64,000 bases of DNA from Oceanospirillum beijerinckii DSM 7166 (GCF_000422425.1 NZ_KE383829.1:102685-166684), one strand, 5' to 3'. Counted from the first letter of the stretch, positions 17,287 to 28,468 are shown. Numbers and translations are program-made. Notes: generated by a model not told the origin, from the letters alone.

Positions 17287-20200
17287 ATGTCGTCTATGAT
17301 TCGGCAGTTTTTTCACCATACTTTGATCTGGCTGATAGTACCATTAGTGGTGTTGTCGGCTATTTATATCAGTGTGGGTCGTTACTTCTTTCCCCTGTTG
17401 GAAAACTATCGTGATGATGTTGTTCTATGGGTGAACGATCGTTTGCCCGTAGTTGTCCAGCTGGAGCAATTAAGTGGTGACTGGAATCGATTCGATCCCT
17501 TCATCCAGCTGGAAAATATCGCGCTTTTTTCCCGCTATCAGCCGATAGATAATCAAGAAAATAGCCAGCCTGCTATCCAAGTTGAGCGGTTCAGCCTGGA
17601 GCTGGATAGCTTATCCTCCTTGCGTTACCAGCAACCGGTTATTCGTCAGGCTTCCATTCAGGGCGTGACTCTCAGGTTACAACAGAAAGAGGATACTTCC
17701 TGGATCCTTAAGGGGTGGGAGGGTTTTCAACCTGAAAGTGTCGATGGTATCGCCTCCGCAAACCAGCAGGTCAAAAAGGATGTGAGTGAGATTTTCCATT
17801 TGCTCAGTTTCCTGATGCATCAGCAGCACTTAAAGATGGAGTATGTTTGGCTGGAGCTGCTTGACCGGTATGGTCGTCAGTATCGTGCTTTTAGTAAGCG
17901 TATTGAAGCAGTCGATTTAGGCGATGGTAAAAAACGATTGCAGGGGAGTTTGCAGTTGAATGCAGAGTCTTCGGAGCAAGCGGGTTTTATTCTGGAGGTA
18001 AGTGGCGATCCTTTTAATCCGCCGACTTTAGCACTGGATCTTTATTTACAAGCTGATTCACAATCCTTAACCTCATGGATTGAGAAATTTTCTGATCTCT
18101 TGCCTGTCGGTTTGCCTAAACTCAATGCGGGTATCGAGCTATGGAGTCATTGGCAAGGCGGTAAGCTGATGTCGTTAAAAGGCGAAGTAACGGCTAAGGA
18201 AATCTCCCTCTCCTATCCGCAGCACCCCGATATTACACTGACCGATCTGTATAGTGTTGTTCATCTGGAGCGACAACCGCTAAATAATTGGCAGCTGATC
18301 CTGGATCAGTTGGACTTCTCCTTGCAAGGACAGCACTTTCCAATGGATCAGTTGATTATTGATTCGGAGAAAGGCAGCAATCAGCTGAAGCTGCAACTGG
18401 CTGCGTTGGATCTGGAGGCATTATCTGGTGTCCTTAGGCAAGTGCCTGAGTTACCGAAAGAGGCTCTGGATGCTCTGAAACGACTGAAACCCCGAGGTTA
18501 TCTACGTAATCTGGTGGTGAACTATTTTCATTCACAGCCACAGCCACCGACACCGACACCGCCAATAGAAGAGCAGGTAGCATCCTTAGGAATGCAACAG
18601 CGGTCACCGTTAGCAGAAGTTGATACGCTGGCGGTGGTTGATCTACAGGAACCGTTGCAAGACGCTCAGAATCCGCTGATTAAGACTCAAGAACAAGAGA
18701 ATGAAATTTTTTCAGATTCAGCTGAACCGCAGGTGGTTACGGTCAGCCCGGATGCTGGAGTTACTGTTAAACAAGAGCCTGACTCTGCACTCTTGTCTGC
18801 TACTTCGGATATGGAGAAAAGAGCGGAACGCTCTGTTATGGTGACCGCTGAACTGGATGGGGTGTCTGTGGATGCCTACTATGGTGCGCCTGCGTTAACG
18901 AATGTCAGTGGTTATCTGCAGACAGATCAGGATGAGGGTTTTATTCGTTTTGCCACTGAGAATTTTGCTATGGATTTCCCCCGTCTTTATCCCCAGGGGT
19001 GGCAATTTGAGCATGCTGAGGGTCAGATTGACTGGCAGATCGGTGAGGCAGTACGGGTTTTTGGCCAAGACCTGATGCTCAGGAAAGGCAGCAGCGAAGT
19101 GTTTGGTGAGTTTGATGTACTACTGCATAACACGCCTGAAGACGACCTGTTTTATCTGAATGTTGCTGTCAAGGATGTCTATGACCCGTTTGGCCTTACC
19201 TTGGTTCCGGAGCGTATTTTGCGTCCTGAGATAGTGCAATGGTTAAAACAAAGTATTCAGCAGGCCCATGTTAAGGAGGGCGGGTTTATCTATGATGGCA
19301 GCTTGTTGCTCAACGCAGAAAATCCTGTAAGGGCGGCTACAACTCATCTGATGCTGGATATTGATAACAGTCAGCTGAAATTCTTACCGGAATGGCCTGC
19401 GGTGGAAGACTTAACTGCCAAGCTGTTTGTGGATGGTACTGAACTGAGGTCAGAGGTTATCTCTGCGCGTTACCTGGGAAATGAGGGGCTTCATGGCCAG
19501 GTTAATCTGGTCAATGATGCCATCGGTGGTCGGGTACAAACAAACCTTAAAGGCCAGTTGATCCCAGAACAAGGCTGGCAGGTTTTCTCTCAAACACCGT
19601 TGCAAAAATTGGTGCCGGATACGCTATTTGACTGGCAACTGACCGGTAAAAATATATGGTTGAATACTTGGCTGGATTTCCCCATTGATGGCCGGGAAGG
19701 CAATGGTTGGGTGAGGGTAAAGACTCAAGGTAATCGCTTGTTGATCCCTGAGCTTGGCACACCCTTGGATAATATTGACGCCGAAGTTGAGTATGATCTG
19801 GTCAAAGGCTTGTCAGCAAAGCAGGGAAAAGCAGAGTTTTTAGCCGGTCCTGCTCAGTTTAATATTCATACTGATATGGCGCAGGGTGCCGTTATGGTTG
19901 AGGGCTTGGGGCAGGCGGAAGTTGATGCTCTAAGTCTGTGGCAGCCCATGCCTTTTTCACCCTGGCTGTCCGGTACAGCGCCTTATAACTTTTTTGTCAG
20001 ATTGGATAAGGTCAGTCAATTACACCTGATCAGTGATTTGCAAGGTGTGGAAGTGCGTATGCCGCCGCCTATGGCTAAAACTGCTGAGATGAACACATCT
20101 CTGGATGTGAATATGAGTTTTGGTGCTGAAGAAAATCGCTTTGCAGTGCAGTATGGCGATCATGTTAATGCCAAAGGCCTTTGGTTGGGAGGGCAAAGTG

Positions 20201-21642
20201 ATGGTAAGCAAGGTGATAGCGAGCTAAGTGAAAGGGAAATAGGGCAGGCAGAGCCGCCAAATAACTTTGCTGCCAACATCTGGGTGGGTGATCTGCCAAA
20301 GCAGATGCAGGCTCCTGCTACCCTGACTGGCCGAACAGATATTCACTTTCAGCAGTCCAGGATTGATGCGTCTCCCTGGGTCGAGTTTATTAAAGCAGAG
20401 CAAGCCAGGTTAGAGCTAGCCCAATCGGTAGCACTTTCCAGTGCTGAACCAGCAGTCAATTCTGGTCAAGCAACCGTTAGTGCAGATTTGGATGTGGCTG
20501 GTGTTGATCAAGAGAGTACCAAGAGCGGCTCGCAGCAGAGATCGGGTCCGACTCGTTTTCATCTTGAGACTAAGCAGTTGCATTATGGTGATATGAAGCT
20601 CGAAAACTTTGTGTTGGATGTCGAGCAGGATCAAAAAGAGTATCGCTTCCGTTTTGCCAGCCCTCAAATTCAGGGCGAGGCAAATATAACTGAGAAATTA
20701 GCCCTGATTGAGCTGGAACACCTGTTTTACGATAGTCCGGAAAATCAAGCAGTTGTAGTACCTGAGCAAAAAGAAGGCGGCGTATTGGATCAGTTATTTA
20801 CCCCGCAATGGCCGGACTTTGATCTTACAATCAAACAGTTTCAGGTTAATCGTATTGTTGGCAAGGATTTGGACATTGGTTATCGCAGTGAGTCAGATAA
20901 GCGCAGGTTAACGCTGAATAACCTGACTCAGGGGAGTATGGGTTACAAGGGGGTTTTAGATTGGCAGGTGCCTGATGCTTCTGGTTATAGCGGCAAAGCC
21001 ACTTTCTCACAATCTACTTTAGAATTTGATATTCATGGGCGTGACCTGGCTGATGCCCAGAAAGCCTTTGCGATCAAGCCTGTGATCAGTAGCCAAAAAG
21101 CAAAGCTCTCTTCCCGTTTGATGTGGCAAGGTCTGCCTAATGAATTGGCATCAGATAAAGTGTCTGGTGATGTGATGATTCAGTTAGAGAAAGGAGAATT
21201 TGAGCAAGTCTCTTCTGCACCAGCGTTACGATTAATTTCGTTATTTAATTTTGGCTCGCTAGTGCGCCGCCTGCAGTTGGATTTTTCAGACATGTCAGGT
21301 AAAGGCCTGTCTTACGATAAGGTCAGCGGCAGGGTGACTATACTGAATGGGCTAGGTACATTAAAGGAGCCTCTTAAAGTTGACGGCTCGGCTACCAAGT
21401 TTGAGATGACAGGCAATATTAACTTTATTGATGAAACGCTTGAACAGGATCTGATTGTGACCTTACCGGTTGCTGAAACATTACCCTTTGCTGCGGTTCT
21501 GGCGGGAGCGCCTCAGATCGGCGGTACTATCTATATTGCCCAGAAAGTATTAGGTAATTTGTTTGATAAATTTACCCGAGCCAGATACAGCGTTACAGGG
21601 GCTTGGGATAACCCCAAAATTGAGCTGAAACGTGTATTTTAG
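17287..21642 (+). CDS. yhdP: AsmA-like intermembrane phospholipid transport protein YhdP
   Basis: Very large envelope protein (1451 residues) anchored by one N-terminal helix (about 10-32), with a long repetitive beta-rich groove and a C-terminal AsmA-like domain. YhdP, TamB and YdbH together carry phospholipids to the outer membrane. The N terminus and the C-terminal block [23 protein letters not shown] follow the YhdP/TIGR02099 family. It is longer than E. coli YhdP (about 1266). A proline-, acid- and Gln-rich stretch at about 416-512 and a second Ser/Gln-rich one at about 1051-1088 look like disordered inserts. It follows rng by 24 bp and precedes tldD by 14 bp. Confidence 0.9.
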   Translation: MSSMIRQFFHHTLIWLIVPLVVLSAIYISVGRYFFPLLENYRDDVVLWVNDRLPVVVQLEQLSGDWNRFDPFIQLENIALFSRYQPIDNQENSQPAIQVERFSLELDSLSSLRYQQPVIRQASIQGVTLRLQQKEDTSWILKGWEGFQPESVDGIASANQQVKKDVSEIFHLLSFLMHQQHLKMEYVWLELLDRYGRQYRAFSKRIEAVDLGDGKKRLQGSLQLNAESSEQAGFILEVSGDPFNPPTLALDLYLQADSQSLTSWIEKFSDLLPVGLPKLNAGIELWSHWQGGKLMSLKGEVTAKEISLSYPQHPDITLTDLYSVVHLERQPLNNWQLILDQLDFSLQGQHFPMDQLIIDSEKGSNQLKLQLAALDLEALSGVLRQVPELPKEALDALKRLKPRGYLRNLVVNYFHSQPQPPTPTPPIEEQVASLGMQQRSPLAEVDTLAVVDLQEPLQDAQNPLIKTQEQENEIFSDSAEPQVVTVSPDAGVTVKQEPDSALLSATSDMEKRAERSVMVTAELDGVSVDAYYGAPALTNVSGYLQTDQDEGFIRFATENFAMDFPRLYPQGWQFEHAEGQIDWQIGEAVRVFGQDLMLRKGSSEVFGEFDVLLHNTPEDDLFYLNVAVKDVYDPFGLTLVPERILRPEIVQWLKQSIQQAHVKEGGFIYDGSLLLNAENPVRAATTHLMLDIDNSQLKFLPEWPAVEDLTAKLFVDGTELRSEVISARYLGNEGLHGQVNLVNDAIGGRVQTNLKGQLIPEQGWQVFSQTPLQKLVPDTLFDWQLTGKNIWLNTWLDFPIDGREGNGWVRVKTQGNRLLIPELGTPLDNIDAEVEYDLVKGLSAKQGKAEFLAGPAQFNIHTDMAQGAVMVEGLGQAEVDALSLWQPMPFSPWLSGTAPYNFFVRLDKVSQLHLISDLQGVEVRMPPPMAKTAEMNTSLDVNMSFGAEENRFAVQYGDHVNAKGLWLGGQSDGKQGDSELSEREIGQAEPPNNFAANIWVGDLPKQMQAPATLTGRTDIHFQQSRIDASPWVEFIKAEQARLELAQSVALSSAEPAVNSGQATVSADLDVAGVDQESTKSGSQQRSGPTRFHLETKQLHYGDMKLENFVLDVEQDQKEYRFRFASPQIQGEANITEKLALIELEHLFYDSPENQAVVVPEQKEGGVLDQLFTPQWPDFDLTIKQFQVNRIVGKDLDIGYRSESDKRRLTLNNLTQGSMGYKGVLDWQVPDASGYSGKATFSQSTLEFDIHGRDLADAQKAFAIKPVISSQKAKLSSRLMWQGLPNELASDKVSGDVMIQLEKGEFEQVSSAPALRLISLFNFGSLVRRLQLDFSDMSGKGLSYDKVSGRVTILNGLGTLKEPLKVDGSATKFEMTGNINFIDETLEQDLIVTLPVAETLPFAAVLAGAPQIGGTIYIAQKVLGNLFDKFTRARYSVTGAWDNPKIELKRVF

Positions 21643-21656
21643 CCGTTAATAAGAGA

Positions 21657-23096
21657 ATGATTATGATAGAACAGGTTTCCCAGGAGCTCTTGTTACCCGG
21701 CGACCTTGGCCTTGAGCAAATGAATCACTTTTTAGCCAAGGCGATGGGGCCAGGAATTGATTTTGCAGACCTTTATTTTCAGCAATCCATGCATGAAAGC
21801 TGGGTGTTGGAAGAGGGGATTGTTAAAGATGCGGCCTATAGTGCGGATCGAGGGGTAGGCGTACGTTCAATCTCAGGAGAAAAAAACGGTTTTTCCTACA
21901 GTGGTGATATCTCTGCTCTAGCCATTGAGCAAGCCGCTATGGCAGCACGCAGTATTGTACGTCAGGGGCAGAAGAAAAGTGTACAGGCGCTGCAGTCTGT
22001 GCCTTTCGAGCCGTTGTATCAGGCTGATAATCCCATTATGGCACTATCAGCAGATGAAAAACTGGCTATTTTGCAACAGGCTGATGAGATCGCCCGTGCT
22101 GCTGACTCAAGAGTTAAAGAGGTGACAGCATCACTGTCGGCTAATTTTGAGCAGGTTATGGTTGTTGCCAGCGATGGTACTCTGGCGGCAGATATTCGCC
22201 CTCTGGTACGGGTCAATGTCAGCGTTATTGCTGAGCATAATGGACGTCGTGAGCGAGGATCAGCCGGTGCCGGTGGCCGTTACTCTCTGAAAGCCCTGCT
22301 GGACAAGTCATTGTCTGAATCTGTGGCGAAAGAAGCGGTGCGTCAGGCATTGGTGAACCTGGAAGCGGTTGAAGCCCCGGCGGGTAATATGCCCGTTGTA
22401 TTGGGGGCAGGTTGGCCTGGTGTGCTCCTGCACGAAGCGGTGGGGCATGGCCTGGAAGGTGACTTTAACCGTAAGGGCAGTTCGGCGTTCTCCGGCCGTA
22501 TTGGTGAACAGGTCGCCTCCTCTCTCTGTACCATTGTGGATGATGGTACTTTGGCAGATCGCCGTGGTTCCTTATCTGTGGATGATGAAGGTACGCCGAC
22601 ACAGAATACTACGCTGATCGAAAACGGTAAGCTGGTTGGTTATATGCAGGATAAGATGAATGCCCGACTGATGGGGCATGAGCTGACCGGTAATGGGCGG
22701 CGTGAATCCTTTGCTCATCTGCCAATGCCGCGCATGACCAATACCTATATGCTGCCAGGTGAGCATGATCCGGAAGAGCTGATTGCCAGTGTGAAAAATG
22801 GCATCTATGCCGTTAACTTTGGCGGTGGTCAGGTCGATATTACCTCAGGTAAGTTTGTCTTTTCTGCTAATGAAGCTTATCTGATTGAAAACGGTAAGAT
22901 TACTGCTCCGGTAAAAGGTGCCACCCTGATTGGTAATGGTCCAGAAGCGATGCAGAAGGTGTCTATGGTCGGTAATGATCTGAAACTGGATGATGGTGTA
23001 GGGGTCTGTGGTAAAGATGGCCAGAGTGTACCGGTCGGTGTTGGCCAGCCCTCATTAAAGCTGGACGAATTGACCGTAGGTGGTACGGGCTCGTGA
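21657..23096 (+). CDS. tldD: Metalloprotease TldD
   Basis: TldD (479 residues) forms a heterodimeric zinc peptidase with TldE/PmbA that trims peptides such as microcin B17 precursor and the CcdA antitoxin. The catalytic HExxxH is present as [11 protein letters not shown] with H259, E260 and H264. The C-terminal [22 protein letters not shown] block is typical. Its partner gene pmbA lies 0.7 kb downstream on the same strand, separated by the opposite-strand darP gene. The first ATG (21657) is followed two codons later by another ATG; either could be used. Confidence 0.96.
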   Translation: MIMIEQVSQELLLPGDLGLEQMNHFLAKAMGPGIDFADLYFQQSMHESWVLEEGIVKDAAYSADRGVGVRSISGEKNGFSYSGDISALAIEQAAMAARSIVRQGQKKSVQALQSVPFEPLYQADNPIMALSADEKLAILQQADEIARAADSRVKEVTASLSANFEQVMVVASDGTLAADIRPLVRVNVSVIAEHNGRRERGSAGAGGRYSLKALLDKSLSESVAKEAVRQALVNLEAVEAPAGNMPVVLGAGWPGVLLHEAVGHGLEGDFNRKGSSAFSGRIGEQVASSLCTIVDDGTLADRRGSLSVDDEGTPTQNTTLIENGKLVGYMQDKMNARLMGHELTGNGRRESFAHLPMPRMTNTYMLPGEHDPEELIASVKNGIYAVNFGGGQVDITSGKFVFSANEAYLIENGKITAPVKGATLIGNGPEAMQKVSMVGNDLKLDDGVGVCGKDGQSVPVGVGQPSLKLDELTVGGTGS

Positions 23097-23118
23097 TTTT
23101 CGCCCGTGAATGCAGTAA

Positions 23119-23144
23119 CCGGTGTGGCCATAACGGCCTGCCGG
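23119..23144. terminator. Possible hairpin between convergent tldD and darP
   Basis: CCGG (23121-region) and GGCC arms pair with GGCC and CCGG around ATAAC, with a small internal loop. There is no T-tract, so a role as terminator is doubtful. Confidence 0.3.
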
Positions 23145-23213
23145 TCTCTGCATCCCTGATGCGTCAAATGCCAACTTTAGCTAAGGGCGATGGTTGGCAA
23201 AAGCGGCGTCTAG

Positions 23214-23729
23214 CTACATGTCGTAGATCTCACGCAGCTTGCGGAAAATCTTGCGGGCAGCGGCCGGTGGTTTCCCCTGACTTTGCTCTTTTTGCGCAGT
23301 ACGGATCAGTTGACGCATGGTCTGACGATCCGTATCCGGTTGTTCAGCGACCAGGTCATTCAGTGCACTATCACCCTCCGCAACCAAGCGATCGCGCCAA
23401 TGCTCCAACTTGTGGAACTGGCGGTTATAGGCGTCACTGGTGGTATCAAATAGTGCTAGCTTTTCAGCCACCGCATCATTATCTTCATTACGCATCAGCT
23501 TGCCCACATATTGAAGGTGGCGGCGCTTGGCTTCGTTTGAGCGGATGCGATGATACTCATCAATGGCGCGATACATGTCGTCGGAGAGTTGTAATTTCTG
23601 TTGCTGATCTTTATTCAGTTCCAGAATCTTTTTCCCCATCTCCTGAAGGGCATGCATCTCCCGTTTTATCTGGGTCTTACTGGGTCCGTAATCAAATTCC
23701 TCGGACTCGTCATATACGTCTTCGCTCAT
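23214..23729 (-). CDS. darP: Ribosome biogenesis protein DarP/YjgA (DUF615)
   Basis: Helical protein of about 171 residues that binds the large ribosomal subunit during late 50S assembly. It begins with an acidic segment (MSEDVYDESEEFDYGPSKT), as in E. coli YjgA, and has the family blocks KRRHLQYVGKLMR near 65-77, KLEHWRDRLVAEGDSAL near 102-118 and RQTMRQLIRTAQKE near 131-144. ATG 23729 is chosen because the GTG farther upstream adds 14 unconserved residues. It lies on the strand opposite to tldD and pmbA and is divergent to pmbA, as in E. coli and Pseudomonas. Confidence 0.92.
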   Translation of the reverse strand: MSEDVYDESEEFDYGPSKTQIKREMHALQEMGKKILELNKDQQQKLQLSDDMYRAIDEYHRIRSNEAKRRHLQYVGKLMRNEDNDAVAEKLALFDTTSDAYNRQFHKLEHWRDRLVAEGDSALNDLVAEQPDTDRQTMRQLIRTAQKEQSQGKPPAAARKIFRKLREIYDM

Positions 23730-23820
23730 ATCATCCACTTGTGCAGTTATCAAACGGGTTAAGTTTAACACATTTGTATGATCTGACCGAGATAACAGAA
23801 ATAACGATTAGGTAGCCTCT

Positions 23821-25203
23821 ATGTCTCAGCAAACATCACAGCCAACGCCACAGCAGGTTTCGCAACAATACAGTGAACAGATGAGTGCTTGGAGCCGTCA
23901 GTTGCCAAGTTGTGCTCAGCATGTTCTGGAAGAAGCGCGTGCTAAAGGGGCCACCTCTGCAGAGGTCTCTGTTTCCGGTAGCCGCGGTTTATCCGTCAAT
24001 GCTCGTTTGGGCGAAGTAGAAACTGTTGAGTTTAATCAGGATCAAAGTGTATCTCTGACCGTATACCGTGGTCAGAAAAAAGGCCATGTTTCGGTTACGG
24101 ATCTGACCGAATCTGCATTGAGCAATGCCGTTGATATGGCGCTGGCGTTTGCGAATCATACTGCAGAGGATGAGTTTGCTGGTTTGGCTGATGCTGAACT
24201 GATGGCTAAGGATTGGCAGGACCCTCAGCTTTATTACCACGCTGAACTGGAAGTGGATGACCTGGTGACTCGGGCATTGACCTGTGAAGCCGCTGGTCGT
24301 AAAGATGAGCGTATCAGTAATTCCGATGGTGCCAGCGTTTATGCCGGTGAGCGCTGTGCAATCTATGCTAATAGTCATGGTTTTATTGGCCAGTTATCGG
24401 GTACCAGTTATTCGGCCAGTTGCGTATTGATTGCGGGTCAAGGTGATCAGATGCAGCGGGACTATTGGTATGACAGTCAGCGTCAGTGGGGCTTATTGCA
24501 GGACGCTCAACAGATTGGAGCCAAAGCAGCTGAGCGCACTCTGTCACGTTTAAACCCGCAGAAGCTGTCGACGCAAAAGGTGCCAGTAGTATTTGCAGCA
24601 GAGATTGCTGCCAGTTTAGTTGGGCACCTGTTGGGCGGTATCAGTGGCGGTAGCCTGTACCGTAATGCCTCTTTTCTGAAAGACCGTTTAGGTGAACAGA
24701 TTTTTCCGGACTTTGTTTCTATTGCAGAGCAGCCCCATATAGCAGGTGGTGTTTCCAGTAGTCCATTCGACCGTGAAGGTGTCGCCACCCGTGATAATGT
24801 CTTTGTGCAGGATGGTATTTTAAGTCGTTATATGCTGGGTAGCTATTCTGCTCGTAAGCTGGGTCTGGAAACTACTGCCAATGCCGGTGGAGCCCGGAAT
24901 GTGTCTATCACTTCTACAGGTGAAGACCTGGCAGGTATTTTGGCTAAAATGGGTACGGGTTTACTGGTAACGGAACTGATGGGGCAGGGCCTGAATATGG
25001 TAACCGGTGACTATTCCCGTGGTGCGGCGGGTTTCTGGGTGGAGAATGGCGTGATTCAATATCCAGTGCATGAAATCACTGTGGCGGGAAACCTGAATGA
25101 GATGTTTAAGCAAATTCTGGCAGTCGGAAGAGATGTGGATACTCGAGGCAATATCCAGACGGGCTCTATCCTGATTGAACAGATGACTGTAGCCGGTGCT
25201 TAG
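23821..25203 (+). CDS. pmbA: Metalloprotease TldE/PmbA
   Basis: PmbA (460 residues) is the partner of TldD; in the known heterodimer the zinc site is in TldD while PmbA shapes the peptide-binding cavity. It has the GLSVNARLGEVETVEFNQDQ block near residues 48-67, GGISGGSLYRNASFL near 275-289 and the C-terminal GRGAAGFWVENGVIQYPVHEITVAGNL-type region (about 400-425). No HExxxH is present, as expected. The N-terminal 25 residues are Gln-rich and look disordered. A terminator follows. Confidence 0.95.
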   Translation: MSQQTSQPTPQQVSQQYSEQMSAWSRQLPSCAQHVLEEARAKGATSAEVSVSGSRGLSVNARLGEVETVEFNQDQSVSLTVYRGQKKGHVSVTDLTESALSNAVDMALAFANHTAEDEFAGLADAELMAKDWQDPQLYYHAELEVDDLVTRALTCEAAGRKDERISNSDGASVYAGERCAIYANSHGFIGQLSGTSYSASCVLIAGQGDQMQRDYWYDSQRQWGLLQDAQQIGAKAAERTLSRLNPQKLSTQKVPVVFAAEIAASLVGHLLGGISGGSLYRNASFLKDRLGEQIFPDFVSIAEQPHIAGGVSSSPFDREGVATRDNVFVQDGILSRYMLGSYSARKLGLETTANAGGARNVSITSTGEDLAGILAKMGTGLLVTELMGQGLNMVTGDYSRGAAGFWVENGVIQYPVHEITVAGNLNEMFKQILAVGRDVDTRGNIQTGSILIEQMTVAGA

Positions 25204-25247
25204 ATAGACATCTTTCAGCCAGTAGGTTTAACCGGTTGAAAAAAATT

Positions 25248-25276
25248 AGCCCCGATTTGAAGAGTCGGGGCTTTTT
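25248..25276 (+). terminator. Terminator after pmbA
   Basis: AGCCCCGA 25248-25255 pairs with TCGGGGCT 25265-25272, followed by a T-tract. Confidence 0.88.
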
Positions 25277-25336
25277 ATGTCACAGAGAAAGCATGTTCTA
25301 CAGTGAAAGCTGTAAAAAGCAGATTGGTAGAATAGT

Positions 25337-26692
25337 CTACAGATAAAACACGGTGGCCAGCCCCAGGAAGGCCATAAAGCCGATTACGTCGGTGACCGTT
25401 GTTAGGAGAACACTGCCTGCCAGTGCCGGGTCAATCTTCATCCATTTTAGTATCAAGGGCAGTGTTGCACCGGCCAGCACAGCGACAATCAGATTAATCA
25501 CAATTGCTGCACCGATAATAAAGCCCAATGTCAGATCGTTAAACCAGAGTACTGCAACTCCTGCGACCACCAAGGCCCATAAACTCCCATTAATAACCCC
25601 GACAATCAGCTCCCGGTTTAATAACCAAGGGGTATTACTCGACGAGATATGGCCTAGTGCCATACCCCGAATCACAACGGTTAAGGTCTGACTACCCGCG
25701 ATACCTCCCATGCTGGCGACAATTGGCATCAGTACAGCCAGGGCGACAACTTTCTCAATGGTCGCATCAAAGATACCGATTACAGCTGAGGCTAGAAAAG
25801 CGGTTAGCAGGTTAATCCCCAGCCAGACAGCACGACGCTTTGCCGTGATCAGCACTGGAGAGAGGGTATCTTCATCTTCATCAAGACCCGCCATGCTCAT
25901 CAGGGAGTGGTCAGCATCTTCCCGGATTACGTCTACTACGTCATCAATGGTGATACGGCCAAGCAGGTTGTCTTCTTCATCCACTACAGGAGCAGAGATT
26001 AGGTCAAACTTTTCAAACAGGGTAGCAACTTCACTGTCAGGCATATCGGCTTTGATAACAATGCAGTCAGTGTCCATCACTTCCCGTACCGTGATATTGG
26101 GGTCGGCTACCAGTAGGGTGGTAATTGGTAATACGCCAATAAAATGGTCTTTACGGCTTACAACCAGCAGAGAGTCCGTTGAGTTGGGTAAGCTTTGGTG
26201 GCGACGCAGATAACGCAATACCACATCCAGAGTGATATCCGGGCGGATAGTAATGGTATCTGTGTTCATCAGGCCGCCTGCAGTATCCTCTGGGTAGGAT
26301 AATACAGCTTCTACTCTCTGCCGGTCCTGTGCGTCCATGGAGACCAGAACTTCACGGGTAACTGTATCAGGCAGCTGCTGTAGCAGGTCAGCAATATCAT
26401 CGATTTCCAGGCCTTCTGTGGCATTGAGTACTTCTTCTGCATTCATGCGTTTCAGAAAAAGAGACTGGATATCATCGCTGAGGTGTTGAAGAACATCACC
26501 CTGTAGCTCAGGGTCAATCATGCGCCAAAGCAAATCACGCTCTTTCGGGGGCGTGGATTCAAGCAGATGAGCGACATCTTGTGCGGGCAAGCCACGATTA
26601 AGCATGCGTCGAACCTGGGCAAAGGCACCTGAGTCCATCGCATTATTTAGACGGGAAAGTATTGGTTGTGTATCTTGATTATCGCTGGCCAT
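25337..26692 (-). CDS. mgtE: Magnesium transporter MgtE
   Basis: Mg2+ channel of 451 residues. An N-terminal helical superfamily domain (about 1-130) is followed by a pair of CBS domains (about 135-260, including EDTAGGLMNTDTI) that close the pore when Mg2+ is high, then five membrane helices (about 285-451). The pore region has GIAGSQTLTVVIRGMALG near 328-345. It is convergent with pmbA, beyond the terminator. An inverted repeat (TTCTTAA/TTAAGAA) lies 57-79 bp upstream. Whether it serves Mg2+ only or also other divalent ions cannot be told. Confidence 0.95.
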   Translation of the reverse strand: MASDNQDTQPILSRLNNAMDSGAFAQVRRMLNRGLPAQDVAHLLESTPPKERDLLWRMIDPELQGDVLQHLSDDIQSLFLKRMNAEEVLNATEGLEIDDIADLLQQLPDTVTREVLVSMDAQDRQRVEAVLSYPEDTAGGLMNTDTITIRPDITLDVVLRYLRRHQSLPNSTDSLLVVSRKDHFIGVLPITTLLVADPNITVREVMDTDCIVIKADMPDSEVATLFEKFDLISAPVVDEEDNLLGRITIDDVVDVIREDADHSLMSMAGLDEDEDTLSPVLITAKRRAVWLGINLLTAFLASAVIGIFDATIEKVVALAVLMPIVASMGGIAGSQTLTVVIRGMALGHISSSNTPWLLNRELIVGVINGSLWALVVAGVAVLWFNDLTLGFIIGAAIVINLIVAVLAGATLPLILKWMKIDPALAGSVLLTTVTDVIGFMAFLGLATVFYL

Positions 26693-26748
26693 AATTCACA
26701 TCGCTCAAGGGTGATCAGTGGCGTATGTTGCGATAATAACTGGATTTT

Positions 26749-26771
26749 TTCTTAAATGGCAGTGTTAAGAA
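26749..26771. repeat. Inverted repeat upstream of mgtE
   Basis: TTCTTAA 26749-26755 and TTAAGAA 26765-26771 around nine bases, between ptsO and mgtE. Possible operator; no T-tract that would make it a terminator on the minus strand. Confidence 0.35.
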
Positions 26772-26839
26772 GATTTTACAGCTAATAAATTCTACATAGG
26801 TAACTGAGTGATAATGTTCAGGGTGGTGGACGGATGCGG

Positions 26840-27118
26840 CTAGCTTTCATCACCAAACCCGCTTGCGAACAAGGTTTGAATCGCTTCGGCTACGTCCGCT
26901 TCGTTAGCACCGTTTACTTCGAACTCTAATATAGTACCTTTGGGACTGCTCATCATCATCAAAGCCATCATATTACGACAGTCAGCCTTTTTGCCTTTGT
27001 CCCGATCATGCAAGATGACATCAATTGATTGAAAACTGGATACTAGTTCAACCAGTTTGGAGGCCGGTCTTAGATGAAAGCCTTTGCTGTTGCATACGGT
27101 GACAGTAAAACTCAGCAT
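26840..27118 (-). CDS. ptsO: Nitrogen PTS phosphocarrier NPr
   Basis: HPr-like protein of 92 residues that passes phosphate from EI-Ntr (PtsP) to EIIA-Ntr (PtsN). The phosphorylated histidine is H15 in SKGFHLRPA. The regulatory-serine region reads NMMALMMMSSPKGT, the NPr form. It is the last gene of the rpoN group (rpoN-hpf-ptsN-rapZ-ptsO) and starts three bases after rapZ ends. Confidence 0.95.
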   Translation of the reverse strand: MLSFTVTVCNSKGFHLRPASKLVELVSSFQSIDVILHDRDKGKKADCRNMMALMMMSSPKGTILEFEVNGANEADVAEAIQTLFASGFGDES

Positions 27119-27121
27119 CGA

Positions 27122-27982
27122 TTAATCCTTATTAGCCAGCCTTAAATCCCTATGCCTTACCAGGGTTTGTGGATACTGTTGTTGAAAGCGAGCAGCCAAC
27201 TGTTCTGCAGTATAAACAGATCTGTGCTGACCGCCAGTACAGCCTATGCCTATAGTGATGTAATTACGGCCACTGGCAATAATACTGGGTAACCACTTAT
27301 CAAGAAAACCTGAAATATCAGATAGCATGGCTCGGACGCTAAAGTCTTGCTCCAGAAACTCGATAACAGGTTGGTCTTGACCTGTATATTGGCGTAACTG
27401 AACCTCCCAGTAGGGGTTAGGCAGGCAGCGTACGTCAAATATAAAATCACAGTCTTTAGGCGCACCCCGTTTAAAGCCAAAGGACTGGAACTGAATCGCT
27501 ACGGCTTGTTGGCTGTTTTCCTGTAACTGTTGCTTGATAACATCTCTGAGATCATAAATGTTCAGGTTGCTGGTATCAATTCTCAGGTCAGCCTGTTCAG
27601 CGATGCTTTCCAGCAGATGAGCTTCCTGTTCGATGGCTTCTACCAGGGAGGTTTGCTTGGAGGAGAGAGGGTGTTTTCGACGTGTAGCATTAAAACGTTC
27701 AATCAGCGTGGCATCATCTGAATCCAGATAGATGATACTGGCGCTGACACCATCATCCCTAAGTTTGTCAAAGTGGGGCTGAATACCTTCAGGGTCAGTC
27801 ACAATATTACGTGCATCAATGCTGACAGCAACACGATTATTGCTATTAGGAAGGTGGTGAGGTAATTCACTGAGCAGGCCGATAGGAAGATTATCGATGG
27901 CAAAAAAACCCAAATCCTCTAGGACATGTAGGGCTACGCTTTTACCGGCCCCTGATCGGCCGCTGATAATCACCAGTTTCAT
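27122..27982 (-). CDS. rapZ: RNase adapter / nucleotide-binding protein RapZ
   Basis: RapZ (286 residues) has a P-loop N-terminal domain with Walker A GRSGAGKS at 8-15 and a C-terminal domain with GCTGGQHRSVYTAEQLA near 248-264. In E. coli it binds GlcN6P and directs RNase E to the small RNA GlmZ, thereby tuning glmS; in other bacteria the RNA partner differs. Whether GlmZ exists here cannot be seen. It lies between ptsN and ptsO, the standard context. Confidence 0.96.
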   Translation of the reverse strand: MKLVIISGRSGAGKSVALHVLEDLGFFAIDNLPIGLLSELPHHLPNSNNRVAVSIDARNIVTDPEGIQPHFDKLRDDGVSASIIYLDSDDATLIERFNATRRKHPLSSKQTSLVEAIEQEAHLLESIAEQADLRIDTSNLNIYDLRDVIKQQLQENSQQAVAIQFQSFGFKRGAPKDCDFIFDVRCLPNPYWEVQLRQYTGQDQPVIEFLEQDFSVRAMLSDISGFLDKWLPSIIASGRNYITIGIGCTGGQHRSVYTAEQLAARFQQQYPQTLVRHRDLRLANKD

Positions 27983-28021
27983 GATGAAGGTTCCATTTAC
28001 TGCCTGAGTTCAGATGAGATA

Positions 28022-28468
28022 TTAACCCATCCAGAGTTGATACAACTCATCGGAATTTGGTGCAGTACGCAATGTACGGCAGAAATCTGGGTCTGAGAAC
28101 TTTTCAGCCAGAGATGAGAGCAGTTGCAGATGTTCATCAGTGGCCTCTTCCGGCACCAGCAGCACAAACAGCATGTCTACAGGTTTACCATCAATGGCGT
28201 CAAAGTCGATTTTGTCCTTCAGTCGGATAAAGGTGCCTACACTTTCAGTACAATTACTGATTCTGCAATGGGGCACGGCTATACCTTCGCCAATACCAGT
28301 ACTTCCCAAGCGTTCGCGCGCGATCAGTTTATCAAAAACTTCGGTGCTTTCGAGAGTGGGTATCTGTTGGCTGATAAATTTGCTGAAGAATTCGAGAAGT
28401 CTTTTTTTACTGCCCCCTGGAACTCCATCCAGAGTTCGCAGGGGGGTAAGAACAGAATTGAGTGACAT
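28022..28468 (-). CDS. ptsN: Nitrogen PTS protein EIIA-Ntr
   Basis: EIIA of the fructose/mannitol type without transport domains (148 residues). It takes phosphate from NPr on H67 (GIAVPHCRI) and in its phospho-states regulates potassium transport, phosphate starvation signalling and other targets. The block LLVPEEATDEHLQLLSSLAEKF near 104-125 is typical. It lies 20 bp after hpf and 39 bp before rapZ. Confidence 0.96.
   Translation of the reverse strand: MSLNSVLTPLRTLDGVPGGSKKRLLEFFSKFISQQIPTLESTEVFDKLIARERLGSTGIGEGIAVPHCRISNCTESVGTFIRLKDKIDFDAIDGKPVDMLFVLLVPEEATDEHLQLLSSLAEKFSDPDFCRTLRTAPNSDELYQLWMG

Noticed and set aside
23093-23815. 240-codon plus-strand frame between tldD and pmbA
   Set aside because: It lies opposite to darP, which has clear family blocks; the frame has a composition unlike a real protein.
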